NCBI RefSeq assembly: GCF_015546965.1
Contig: NZ_JADMUF010000002.1
Location: 61,172-125,171 of the forward strand
Length of the DNA: 64,000 nt
From: Collinsella aerofaciens
Lineage (GTDB): Bacteria > Actinomycetota > Coriobacteriia > Coriobacteriales > Coriobacteriaceae
Direction: 5' to 3'
Within the stretch, counting starts at the first letter, position 1, and every line of letters begins with the position of its first letter. Made by a program: the position numbers and the translations under genes. This document shows positions 34,905 through 42,527 of the stretch, piece after piece. The notes beneath the pieces were generated by a model. It was given only the letters and a program-made list of their open reading frames with translations. It was not told where the DNA came from and did no database searches.

Positions 34905-36222
34905 TAAACGTGCTCCAAACGTGATGCAGGCCGGCGATGAACTTGTCGATGTCGGCCTTGTCGTTGTAGAAAGCCACGCTGGCGCGGCAGCAGGCGAGGT
35001 TCTCGACGCCCAGCCAGGTAAGCAGCGGCTGTGCGCAGTGGTGGCCGGCGCGGATACACACGCCGTCCATGTCCATGATGCTCGCGACGTCGTGCGGGTG
35101 GATGCCCTTGACGTTAAAGCTCACGACCCCGTGATGGTTATCCCAGTAGATGGAGCCGATGATCTGGACAAAGTCGAGCTGCATGAGCTCGCCCATCAGG
35201 TAATGGACGAGTGCCTGCTCGCGGGCCTGGATGTTCTCGTAGCCCACCGTGTTGACGAGGTAGTCGAGAGCGGCGCCTGTGGCGAAGATGCCGGCGGCGT
35301 CCTGCGTGCCGGCCTCGAACTTCTCGGGGACGGGCGCCCAGACGGCGTCCTGCTCAGTGACCGAATCGATCATCTCGCCGCCGGTGAGCATGGGCGGCAT
35401 GGCGTTGAGCAGGTCCATCTTGCCCCACAACACGCCGATGCCCATGGGGCCCATGGCCTTGTGCGCGCTAAAGGCAAAGAAGTCGGCACCCAGATCGGCC
35501 ACGTTGACCGGCATGTGCGGCAGCGACTGCGCGCCGTCGACGACCAGATAGCCGCCATACTTGTGCACGAGCTTGCCGAGGTTCTTGACCGGGTTCTCGA
35601 CGCCTAGCACGTTGGAGACCTGACCCACGGCCAGAATCTTGGTCTTGGGACCGACCTTGGCCAGGACCTCCTCGGTGGTGAGCTGGCCGGTCTTGGTGGG
35701 GTAGAGGTAGACGAGCTTGGCACCGGTCTCGCGGCAGACCTGCTGCCACGGGATCAGGTTGGAGTGGTGCTCCATGATGGTGATGACGACCTCGTCGCCG
35801 GGCTCCAGCACCGTGGGCGCAAAGCTCTTGGCTACCAGGTTGAGCGACTCGCTGGTGTTGCGGGTGAAGACGACTTCGTTGGCCTGGGCGGCGCCGATGA
35901 GGTCGGCGATCTGTTGGCGGACCTTGGCGATGGCATCGGTGGCCTCGACGGACAGCGAGTACAGGCCGCGCAGCGGGTTGGCGTTCATGCGCTGGTAGAA
36001 GTCGCGCTCGGCGTCGAGCACGCAGGCGGGGCGCTGCGCGGTGGCAGCGCTATCGAGGAAGGCGATCTCGGGGTGCTGCTGGAACAGCGGGAACTGCGCC
36101 TTGTAGGGATTGGTCTCGATGTCGACGGTAGGCCAACCGCGCGAAGCCTCGTCGCTGGCGTCGAGCTCCATGGGCTCGGGGGCGGTGCAGGTATCGCATT
36201 TAACGTGCTCGGTATCGATCAT
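34897..36222 (-). CDS. sufS: Cysteine desulfurase SufS
   Basis: PLP enzyme of 441 residues that removes sulfur from cysteine and passes it to SufU. The PLP lysine lies in FSAHKAMGPMG and the persulfide Cys in RAGHHCAQP, both of the group II (SufS) type. The N-terminus is about 40 residues longer than usual and carries a CxxC (VKCDTC, residues 8-12 region) of unknown role. It overlaps sufD by 4 bases and sufU by 8. Confidence 0.94.
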   Translation of the reverse strand: MIDTEHVKCDTCTAPEPMELDASDEASRGWPTVDIETNPYKAQFPLFQQHPEIAFLDSAATAQRPACVLDAERDFYQRMNANPLRGLYSLSVEATDAIAKVRQQIADLIGAAQANEVVFTRNTSESLNLVAKSFAPTVLEPGDEVVITIMEHHSNLIPWQQVCRETGAKLVYLYPTKTGQLTTEEVLAKVGPKTKILAVGQVSNVLGVENPVKNLGKLVHKYGGYLVVDGAQSLPHMPVNVADLGADFFAFSAHKAMGPMGIGVLWGKMDLLNAMPPMLTGGEMIDSVTEQDAVWAPVPEKFEAGTQDAAGIFATGAALDYLVNTVGYENIQAREQALVHYLMGELMQLDFVQIIGSIYWDNHHGVVSFNVKGIHPHDVASIMDMDGVCIRAGHHCAQPLLTWLGVENLACCRASVAFYNDKADIDKFIAGLHHVWSTFNG

Positions 36223-37490
36223 GCGAGCTCCTCTTCAAAGTTATCGATCAGGTTGTTGCCCAGGCGGACGACGGCGGCGCGGGTGCGCTCATCGGTGGCG
36301 GAAAGCGCAGCGTCCTCCAGCTTGGCTCGAATAAACAGATCCTCGGCGGCGTTTTGGTCGAGGCCGCGGCAGGCGAGGTAGAACAGCTGCTCGTCGCGGA
36401 CGTGGCCGATGGTGGCGCCGTGGTTACCGGCGACGTCGTCCTCGTCGCACAGGATGACGGGGACGGTCTTGTTGTCGACGCCCTTGTTGGCGAGCAACAC
36501 GGTCTCGCGCTCGGTGCCGGTTGCGCCCTTGCAGCCGTGCACGAGGTCGATGGTGCCGCGGTAGACCTTCTTGGGCGTGCCGGTCAGCACGCCGTTGGCG
36601 TCGATCTCGCACTCGGTCTTGCGGCCGCGGTGGCGCAGCTCGTAGTTAAAGTCGCGCACCTGCTCGCGGGCGCCCAGGTAATCGGTATCGATCGTCACCT
36701 TGGCGGTATCGCCCAGCAGGTCGCCGGCAAGGCCGGTGGCGCTGGCGCCGGCACCCAGGACGGTGTGCTGCACGTTGACGCGCGCGCCCTCGTCCAGGAA
36801 CAGGCCGGTGTCGTCGAGCGCGATCCAGCTGTCGTCGAGCGTCTGCGTGCAGGTCACGTTGACGGTGGCGTACTCGTGGGCGCACACGCGCAGCACGGAG
36901 CCCACGACGCCCTCGCCGGTAACGGGGGAGTCCAGGGCGATCTGCAAGTCGAGCGTTGCCTGCGGGCGGGCGACGACGTCGATGGCGGCGATGGCGGCCG
37001 CAGCGTCGACGCCACTCACGCGCACGGCAGCCGTGGCGTGCTTGTACGCGGGCACATCGATGACGATGCGCTTGGTGGCGTGGTCGGCCAGGTAGGCGTA
37101 GGCGGCCTCGCCCATGCCGGTCTCGAATGCCTCGGCGGGGGAGAGTTCCTCTTCAAGCCTGATGGCGCCGGCCTGGTAGACGGAGGTGGCGGGCACGTCG
37201 AGCTCGGTCTCGGGCGTGATGCGGGTGCGGTCGGCAGCGTCGCCGGGGGCGGAGGCACGGCGCTCGGGGAAGCGCTCGGCCATGGCTTCCATGGCGGTAT
37301 CGAAGGCGTCGGCAGCGCCGCGGAATTGCTCGTCCAGGCCCTCGACCTCAACGGCTTCGGCGGGAGCGGTGGCAAGCTCGTCGGAAAGCTCGAGCTTGGT
37401 CTGGTTCATCTTGAGCCAACCCCAAGTCGCCGCAGGCATCGCATTAACCTGCTCAAGCGTGGTTGCAGCGGTGTTCGTGGTCTGTTTCAT
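36219..37490 (-). CDS. sufD: SUF scaffold subunit SufD
   Basis: A 423-residue subunit of the SufBCD cluster-assembly complex. The right-handed beta-helix core (many VTCTQTL-type strands) and the C-terminal helices with LACRGLDQNAAEDLFIRAKLEDA are those of SufB/SufD; it is shorter than SufB and has the ATIGHVRDEQLFYLACRG segment. A single base is shared with the sufB stop and a 4-base overlap with sufS. N-terminus is divergent, as usual for SufD. Confidence 0.9.
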   Translation of the reverse strand: MKQTTNTAATTLEQVNAMPAATWGWLKMNQTKLELSDELATAPAEAVEVEGLDEQFRGAADAFDTAMEAMAERFPERRASAPGDAADRTRITPETELDVPATSVYQAGAIRLEEELSPAEAFETGMGEAAYAYLADHATKRIVIDVPAYKHATAAVRVSGVDAAAAIAAIDVVARPQATLDLQIALDSPVTGEGVVGSVLRVCAHEYATVNVTCTQTLDDSWIALDDTGLFLDEGARVNVQHTVLGAGASATGLAGDLLGDTAKVTIDTDYLGAREQVRDFNYELRHRGRKTECEIDANGVLTGTPKKVYRGTIDLVHGCKGATGTERETVLLANKGVDNKTVPVILCDEDDVAGNHGATIGHVRDEQLFYLACRGLDQNAAEDLFIRAKLEDAALSATDERTRAAVVRLGNNLIDNFEEELA

Positions 37491-38902
37491 TATCCGATCG
37501 CTCCTTCCATCTCGAGCTTGATCAGGTTGTTCATCTCGACGGCGTACTCAAGCGGCAGTTCCTTGGAGACCGGGTTGGCAAAGCCGTTGACGATCATGGT
37601 GCGTGCCTCTTCCTCCGAGATGCCGCGGCTCATCAGGTAGAACACCTTGTCGTCGCCGATGCGGCCGATGGTGGCCTCGTGGCCGATGTCGACATTCTTG
37701 GCGCGGATGTCCATGGCGGGGATGGTGTCGGAGCGGCTTTGGTCGTCGAGCATCAGCGACTGACAGCTCACGGTTGCCTTGGATCCCTCGGCCTTGGGCG
37801 TGGCCACGATAGAGCTGCGGAAGGTCTGGATACCGCCGCTCTTGGAGATGCCCTTGGTCTCGACAGTCGCCGAGGTCTCGGGTGCGTTGAGTACGACTTT
37901 GCAGCCCGTGTCGAGGTTCTGGCCGGCACCGGCAAAGGTGATACCGGTAAAGCTCGAGCGGGCGCGACGGCCGTTGAGCACGCTCATGGGGTAGAGGTAG
38001 CCCACGTGGCTGCCGAAGGAGCCACTGATCCACTCGATGTCGCCGTCCTCGTCCACGCGCGCACGCTTGGTGTTGAGGTTGTACATGTTCTTGGACCAGT
38101 TCTCGATGGTCGAGTAGCGTAGGTGCGCACGCTTGCCTACAAAGAGCTCCACGGCGCCGGCGTGGAGGTTTGCCACGTTGTACTTGGGCGCGGAGCAACC
38201 CTCGATAAAGTGCAGGTCGGCGTCGTCCTCGACGATGATAAGCGTGTGCTCAAACTGGCCGGCGCCCTTGGCGTTGAGGCGGAAGTAGCTCTGCAGCGGA
38301 AAATCGAGCTTGGTGCCCTTGGGCACGTAGACAAACGAGCCGCCCGACCACACGGCGCCGTGCAGGGCCGCAAACTTGTGGTCGGTGGGCGGGATGAGCG
38401 TCATAAACTTCTCGTGGATGAGCGGCTCCCACTGCGGATCGTGCAGGGCTTCCTCAATGCCGGAGTAGACGATACCCATCTTGGATGCGGTGTCCTGCAT
38501 GTTGTGGTAGACGAGCTCGGAGTCGTACTGCGCGCCGACGCCTGCCAGGTAGCTGCGCTCGGCCTCGGGGATGCCCAGACGCTCAAAGGTGTTCTTGATG
38601 TCGTCGGGCACCGACTCCCAGTCGTGCTTTTGGTCGGTGTTGGGCTTGACGTAGGTGACGATGTTGTCCATGTCCAGGCCCTCGATGGAGGGGCCCCACG
38701 TCGGATCCGGGAAACGGTTGAAAATCTCGAGGGACTTGAGGCGCAGGTCGAGCATCCACTGTGGCTCGTCCTTCTTGGCGCTGATCTCGCGCACGATGTC
38801 GGGCGTGATGCCGGCGTCGAGGCGCTCGAATCCCTCCTCGCCATAGGTGAAGTCGTAGAGGCTGCGGTCGATGTCCGCGACCTCGGTGCGGTTCTTGGTC
38901 AT
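37490..38902 (-). CDS. sufB: SUF scaffold subunit SufB
   Basis: A 470-residue SufB, the most conserved SUF protein, on which the nascent Fe-S cluster forms. Visible features are the N-terminal helical domain, GSFVYVPKGTKLDFPLQ, the conserved VEGCSAP-like stretch (HFIEGCSAPKY), and the C-terminal HEATIGRIGDDKVFYLMSRG with Glu/His ligands. It lies 12 bases after sufC and abuts sufD. Confidence 0.97.
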   Translation of the reverse strand: MTKNRTEVADIDRSLYDFTYGEEGFERLDAGITPDIVREISAKKDEPQWMLDLRLKSLEIFNRFPDPTWGPSIEGLDMDNIVTYVKPNTDQKHDWESVPDDIKNTFERLGIPEAERSYLAGVGAQYDSELVYHNMQDTASKMGIVYSGIEEALHDPQWEPLIHEKFMTLIPPTDHKFAALHGAVWSGGSFVYVPKGTKLDFPLQSYFRLNAKGAGQFEHTLIIVEDDADLHFIEGCSAPKYNVANLHAGAVELFVGKRAHLRYSTIENWSKNMYNLNTKRARVDEDGDIEWISGSFGSHVGYLYPMSVLNGRRARSSFTGITFAGAGQNLDTGCKVVLNAPETSATVETKGISKSGGIQTFRSSIVATPKAEGSKATVSCQSLMLDDQSRSDTIPAMDIRAKNVDIGHEATIGRIGDDKVFYLMSRGISEEEARTMIVNGFANPVSKELPLEYAVEMNNLIKLEMEGAIG

Positions 38903-38914
38903 AGCGTCGCCCCT

Positions 38915-39712
38915 TTACGCCTGCTCGGCAGCGGCAGCCTGGGCCTGCGCACGCTGCTCGGCGGCCTCGCGCTCAAAGGTCTCAAAGCCGTTCTTGTCGA
39001 TCCAGGGGATGAGCGAGGCGTCGTCCTCGCGTACGATGTGGCCCTTGACCATAACGTGGACGCGGTCGACATCCAGGTGCTCCAGGATGCGCGTGTTATG
39101 CGTGATGATGAGCATGGAGCCGTCGCAGCTCTTGCGGTAGGCGTCCATGCCGTGGCTGACGGTGGACAGGGCGTCGACGTCCAGGCCGGAGTCGGTTTCG
39201 TCCAAGATGGCGAGCTTGGGCTGCAGCAGCAGGAGCTGGAGCATCTCGACCTTCTTCTTCTCGCCGCCCGAGAAGCCCACGCCCAGCTCGCGGTTGAGGT
39301 AGGCGGTGTCCATGTTGAGCTCGGCCGCGAGCTCCTTAACGCGACGGCGGAACTCCTTGCCCTTCATCTCCAGGCCGGGGCGGCCGGCGATGCTGGCGCG
39401 CAAAAAGCTCGACAGCGGCACGCCCGGAATCTCGACCGGGGCCTGGAAGCTCAGGAACAGGCCGGCGCGCGAACGCTTGTCGGTGGTGAGCTCGGTGATG
39501 TCCTGGCCGTCAAAGACGATGCGGCCGTCGTTGACGGTATAGACGGGGTCGCCCATGACCAGGTGGCCGAGGGTGGACTTGCCGGCGCCATTGGGTCCCA
39601 TCAGCACGTGGGTCTCGCCGGCGGCGACGTTGAGGTTGACGTTGTGGAGGATGGTCTTCTCGTCCACGGAGGCGGTCAGACCTTCGATGGAAAGCAGCGG
39701 ATTTGCGCTCAT
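38915..39712 (-). CDS. sufC: SUF ATPase SufC
   Basis: ABC-type ATPase of 265 residues that drives the SufBCD complex. Walker A is GPNGAGKSTLGHLV, the signature is GFSGGEKKKVEMLQ and Walker B ends in AILDETDSGLD. A short Ala/Gln-rich C-terminal tail extends beyond the usual end. It is the first gene of the operon; the start at 39712 has GAGAGGG upstream. The 224-base intergenic region before it holds two palindromes that probably bind the divergent Rrf2 regulator. Confidence 0.96.
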   Translation of the reverse strand: MSANPLLSIEGLTASVDEKTILHNVNLNVAAGETHVLMGPNGAGKSTLGHLVMGDPVYTVNDGRIVFDGQDITELTTDKRSRAGLFLSFQAPVEIPGVPLSSFLRASIAGRPGLEMKGKEFRRRVKELAAELNMDTAYLNRELGVGFSGGEKKKVEMLQLLLLQPKLAILDETDSGLDVDALSTVSHGMDAYRKSCDGSMLIITHNTRILEHLDVDRVHVMVKGHIVREDDASLIPWIDKNGFETFEREAAEQRAQAQAAAAEQA

Positions 39713-39841
39713 GCTGTCCCTCTCTGTATATGGTGTACTCATAGGTGTACTAAACCCTAGGAATCTTCTCGGAATAAAGTTACTATGGGTTCGGCGTTAG
39801 TCAAGGGAAAACCCGACTAATCCACTCGACTTTTCAAATTC

Positions 39842-39872
39842 TGGGACAAAATAACCTGTTGTGTTTGTCCCA
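39842..39872. promoter_or_regulatory. Palindromic operator 1 between sufC and the Rrf2 gene
   Basis: Thirty-one bases with perfect TGGGACAAA...TTTGTCCCA ends and an AACCTG core. It is 24/31 identical to operator 2; centres are 44 bases apart, about four helical turns. Position and pairing suggest binding by the Rrf2-family protein encoded alongside. Confidence 0.7.
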
Positions 39873-39885
39873 CTTACTTAAGATT

Positions 39886-39916
39886 TGGGACAAACAAACC
39901 TGGTTATGTTGTCCCA
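39886..39916. promoter_or_regulatory. Palindromic operator 2
   Basis: TGGGACAA...TTGTCCCA with central AACCTGGTT. It overlaps a TGGTTATGTT extended -10-like stretch 20-30 bases before the Rrf2 gene, so binding would block that promoter. Confidence 0.7.
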
Positions 39917-39936
39917 GATGCGATGGGAGGGTAGGT

Positions 39937-40368
39937 ATGCTCATTTCTTCCAAGGGCCGCTATGCCCTCCGGCTGATGATCTATATCGCGGCGCTCGGTG
40001 ACGCCGAGGGCAAGATTGCTCTGCGCGAGGTTGCCGACCGCGAGCATATCTCGCAAAAGTATCTGGAGCAGCTGGTTCGTCCGCTTATGAAGGCGGGCCT
40101 GCTTAAGAGCGTGCGCGGCAAGGGCGGCGGCTACATGATGGCCAAGGACCCGGCCGAGGTGCGTGCTGGCGACATCCTGCGCGCTGTCGAGGGCAGCACG
40201 GCGCCCGTGGCGTGCGACGGCATCGACAATAGCTGTACCCGTAGCGATTTGTGCTCGACCGTCAAGTTCTGGCGCGGGCTGGACGACGTGATTGAAAAGT
40301 ACGTTGACGGCGTGACGTTGGCCGACCTGGCCGCCGTTCCCGAGATCAACTTTGACATTAAGCTGTAG
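39937..40368 (+). CDS. Rrf2-family Fe-S-sensing regulator (IscR-like)
   Basis: A 143-residue winged-helix repressor. Three cysteines, Cys93, Cys100 and Cys106 (CDGIDNSCTRSDLC), match the cluster ligands of IscR-type proteins; KGRYALRLMIYIA and YLEQLVRPLMKAGLLKSVRG are the family DNA-binding parts. Loss or change of its cluster would relieve repression of the divergent suf operon and of itself. Start at 39937 has GGGAGGGT upstream; the earlier open frame lies in the operator region. Confidence 0.93.
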   Translation: MLISSKGRYALRLMIYIAALGDAEGKIALREVADREHISQKYLEQLVRPLMKAGLLKSVRGKGGGYMMAKDPAEVRAGDILRAVEGSTAPVACDGIDNSCTRSDLCSTVKFWRGLDDVIEKYVDGVTLADLAAVPEINFDIKL

Positions 40369-40507
40369 GTTGAGCTCAATTCCTTAAGATTTCGCGGAGG
40401 GTTGTTGCCGTTTACCGAGGGGTTGTTGTGCAACAACGGGCGAGCTGCAATACTTATTCTCATCTTTGCAAACTGCACTTTAACTACACCAATGCAGGGA
40501 GGATTTT

Positions 40508-42325
40508 ATGCAGCCCAAGCATTCCGCGATTGTCGCGGGCCTGACGCTGGCGCTTTCGTTTGGCGCCGTTTCCGCGCCGGCACCCGCCGCTGCCGAGGAG
40601 CCCACGCCGGGCGTTGCCTCGGATGCCACCGATATCGATAAGGGTCTCTACACCCAGCAGTCCTTCTCGGGCGTGCTGAGGTCGGTCCAGGGCGTTTCGT
40701 TTGTCAACGTGACTCCCGAGATGAAGTACTTTACCAAGTACGAGAGCCATGGCAACTACAACCAGGGCTTCTCGTATGGCGACGGTTATAACGCGCTGGG
40801 CTATTACCAGTTCGACCGGCGTTGGTCGCTCATTCCGTTTATGAAGCAGGTTTACAACTACGATTCTGCCAAGTACGGCATGCTCAAGGATGCGATTGAT
40901 CGCGGCAGCGAGATTTCCAACGCGAGCAATGCCATGTACGAGAACGACCAGCTTACCGAGCTGGGCCGTATTGCACAGGAGGCCTTCCAGGGTGCTTATA
41001 ACACCGATCCTGCTGAGTTTTCGGCTCTGCAGGATGCGTATGCGTACAACTCGTACTATGCGGTGACCGAGGCGTGGCTCAAGAGCGGCCTGGGTATTGA
41101 TATTTCGGGCCGCGCCGATTGCGTCAAGGGCATGGTGTGGAGCATTACCAACATGTGCGGCACCGGTGGCTGCAGGGACTTTTTCCGCTGGGCGAATCTT
41201 TCCAACGATATGTCCGACCGCGAGTTTGTGACGGCGCTTTCCAACAGCGTGGTCAATAACGTGGCGACCAAGTATGCAAGCCAGCCCCAGTACCACGAGG
41301 GCTGGAAGAACCGCTACCGCAATGAGCTAAAGGACTGCTTGGCTTATATCGCCGAGGACGAGGCAGCCGCTGCGACGCCCGTGCAGCCCGAGCCCACGCC
41401 GGTGCCCTCGCCGACACCTGATTCGAATGACGACTCGAGTGACGATGCCAACGATGACAGGATGGATGCGCCCTCGACCGATGCTGACGGTAATGGCTCT
41501 GCTGGTGGCACTACCAACGACGGCTCTACCTCGAACGGCTCCGATTCGAACGGCTCTGCTGCGGGCGATTCGCCTTCAAGCTCTGCCGGCAATACGGACA
41601 GCGACGCTTCTGGTTCGACCGGCGCTGACACCTCTAACTCATCTACCGGCTCGAGCGATTCGTCCGTTGACACCGGCTCTAACAACGGCTCCGGCTCTGA
41701 CACGACCCCTGATTCCGATGCTTCCAAGGACGACTCGAATAAGGCGCCGGACGCTCCCGTTGCTTCGCCGGACAAGAAGCCTTCTTTCTCCGAGCAGCTT
41801 GGTTCTACGCTGGGTTCTTCGCTGATGGCTGGCGTCAATAACGGCTCGGCCCAGAACAAGGACAACTCTGATCAGGTTTCCACGGAAAAGACCGAAGCCG
41901 CAAAGGGCGACTCCAAGGACAAGGCTTCCGAGAAGGCTGAATCCGATAAGGGTCCTAGCTCTGATGAGAAGGGCGACAAGTCCGGTCAGAAGAAGGACGA
42001 GGACAAGAAGTCTGAATCTGAGGAGAAGGACAAGAACAAGGACAAGACCGAGGACGGAAAGCAGCAGGGCGAGGACAGCAGTAAGGGCAACACCGACAAC
42101 CAGAACCAGGAGCAAAATGACTCCAAGACGGTGACCACTACAACCACGACGACTACAACGACCAAGTCATCTGGCGGCAACATGCCCAAGACGGGCGACC
42201 TTATCGTTATGGCGAGCCTTGCCAGTGCAAGCTTGGCCACACTGGGCGCTACGTCTATCGTAAGTGGTAAGCATAAGCTCGATCAGCAGAAGAAGGCTTC
42301 TGGGGAGGACGGCTCGGAGGAGTAG
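40508..42325 (+). CDS. Secreted, cell-wall-anchored surface protein with MPKTG motif and lysozyme-like N-domain
   Basis: A 605-residue surface protein. Residues 1-29 are a signal peptide (cleavage near AAAEE). Residues about 35-285 form a folded domain with the motif KYESHGNYNQGFSYGDGYNA followed by GYYQFD, reminiscent of lysozyme/transglycosylase active-site loops, though I cannot name the family. Then comes a Ser/Asp/Asn-rich stalk, a Lys/Glu-rich coiled part and a Thr run. The sorting-like signal NMPKTGD (559-564) replaces the Leu of LPxTG by Met, followed by one membrane span and a short charged tail. ATG follows GGGAGGA. The promoter was not identified. Confidence 0.78.
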   Translation: MQPKHSAIVAGLTLALSFGAVSAPAPAAAEEPTPGVASDATDIDKGLYTQQSFSGVLRSVQGVSFVNVTPEMKYFTKYESHGNYNQGFSYGDGYNALGYYQFDRRWSLIPFMKQVYNYDSAKYGMLKDAIDRGSEISNASNAMYENDQLTELGRIAQEAFQGAYNTDPAEFSALQDAYAYNSYYAVTEAWLKSGLGIDISGRADCVKGMVWSITNMCGTGGCRDFFRWANLSNDMSDREFVTALSNSVVNNVATKYASQPQYHEGWKNRYRNELKDCLAYIAEDEAAAATPVQPEPTPVPSPTPDSNDDSSDDANDDRMDAPSTDADGNGSAGGTTNDGSTSNGSDSNGSAAGDSPSSSAGNTDSDASGSTGADTSNSSTGSSDSSVDTGSNNGSGSDTTPDSDASKDDSNKAPDAPVASPDKKPSFSEQLGSTLGSSLMAGVNNGSAQNKDNSDQVSTEKTEAAKGDSKDKASEKAESDKGPSSDEKGDKSGQKKDEDKKSESEEKDKNKDKTEDGKQQGEDSSKGNTDNQNQEQNDSKTVTTTTTTTTTTKSSGGNMPKTGDLIVMASLASASLATLGATSIVSGKHKLDQQKKASGEDGSEE

Positions 42326-42357
42326 CCTCTCGGTTGCTAGATAACTAAAGAGTTGGG

Positions 42358-42393
42358 ACGGGGTCTGGTGCTAATACATTGGGCCCCGTTTTG
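42358..42393 (+). terminator. Terminator of the surface protein gene
   Basis: ACGGGG pairs with CCCCGT, then TTTGTTG; the loop is long (about 20 bases). Confidence 0.6.
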
Positions 42394-42527
42394 TTGTGCA
42401 ACGATTAGTTATGCCCCCTCATACCTCTTGTTGCTACCGTTGCCCGATATGTTTGCGCGGCGACATCGGTACGCGCGAGGCGGTCATTACAATTGGCATC
42501 GTGTTGCGATTTAGGGGGAACGTTTTG

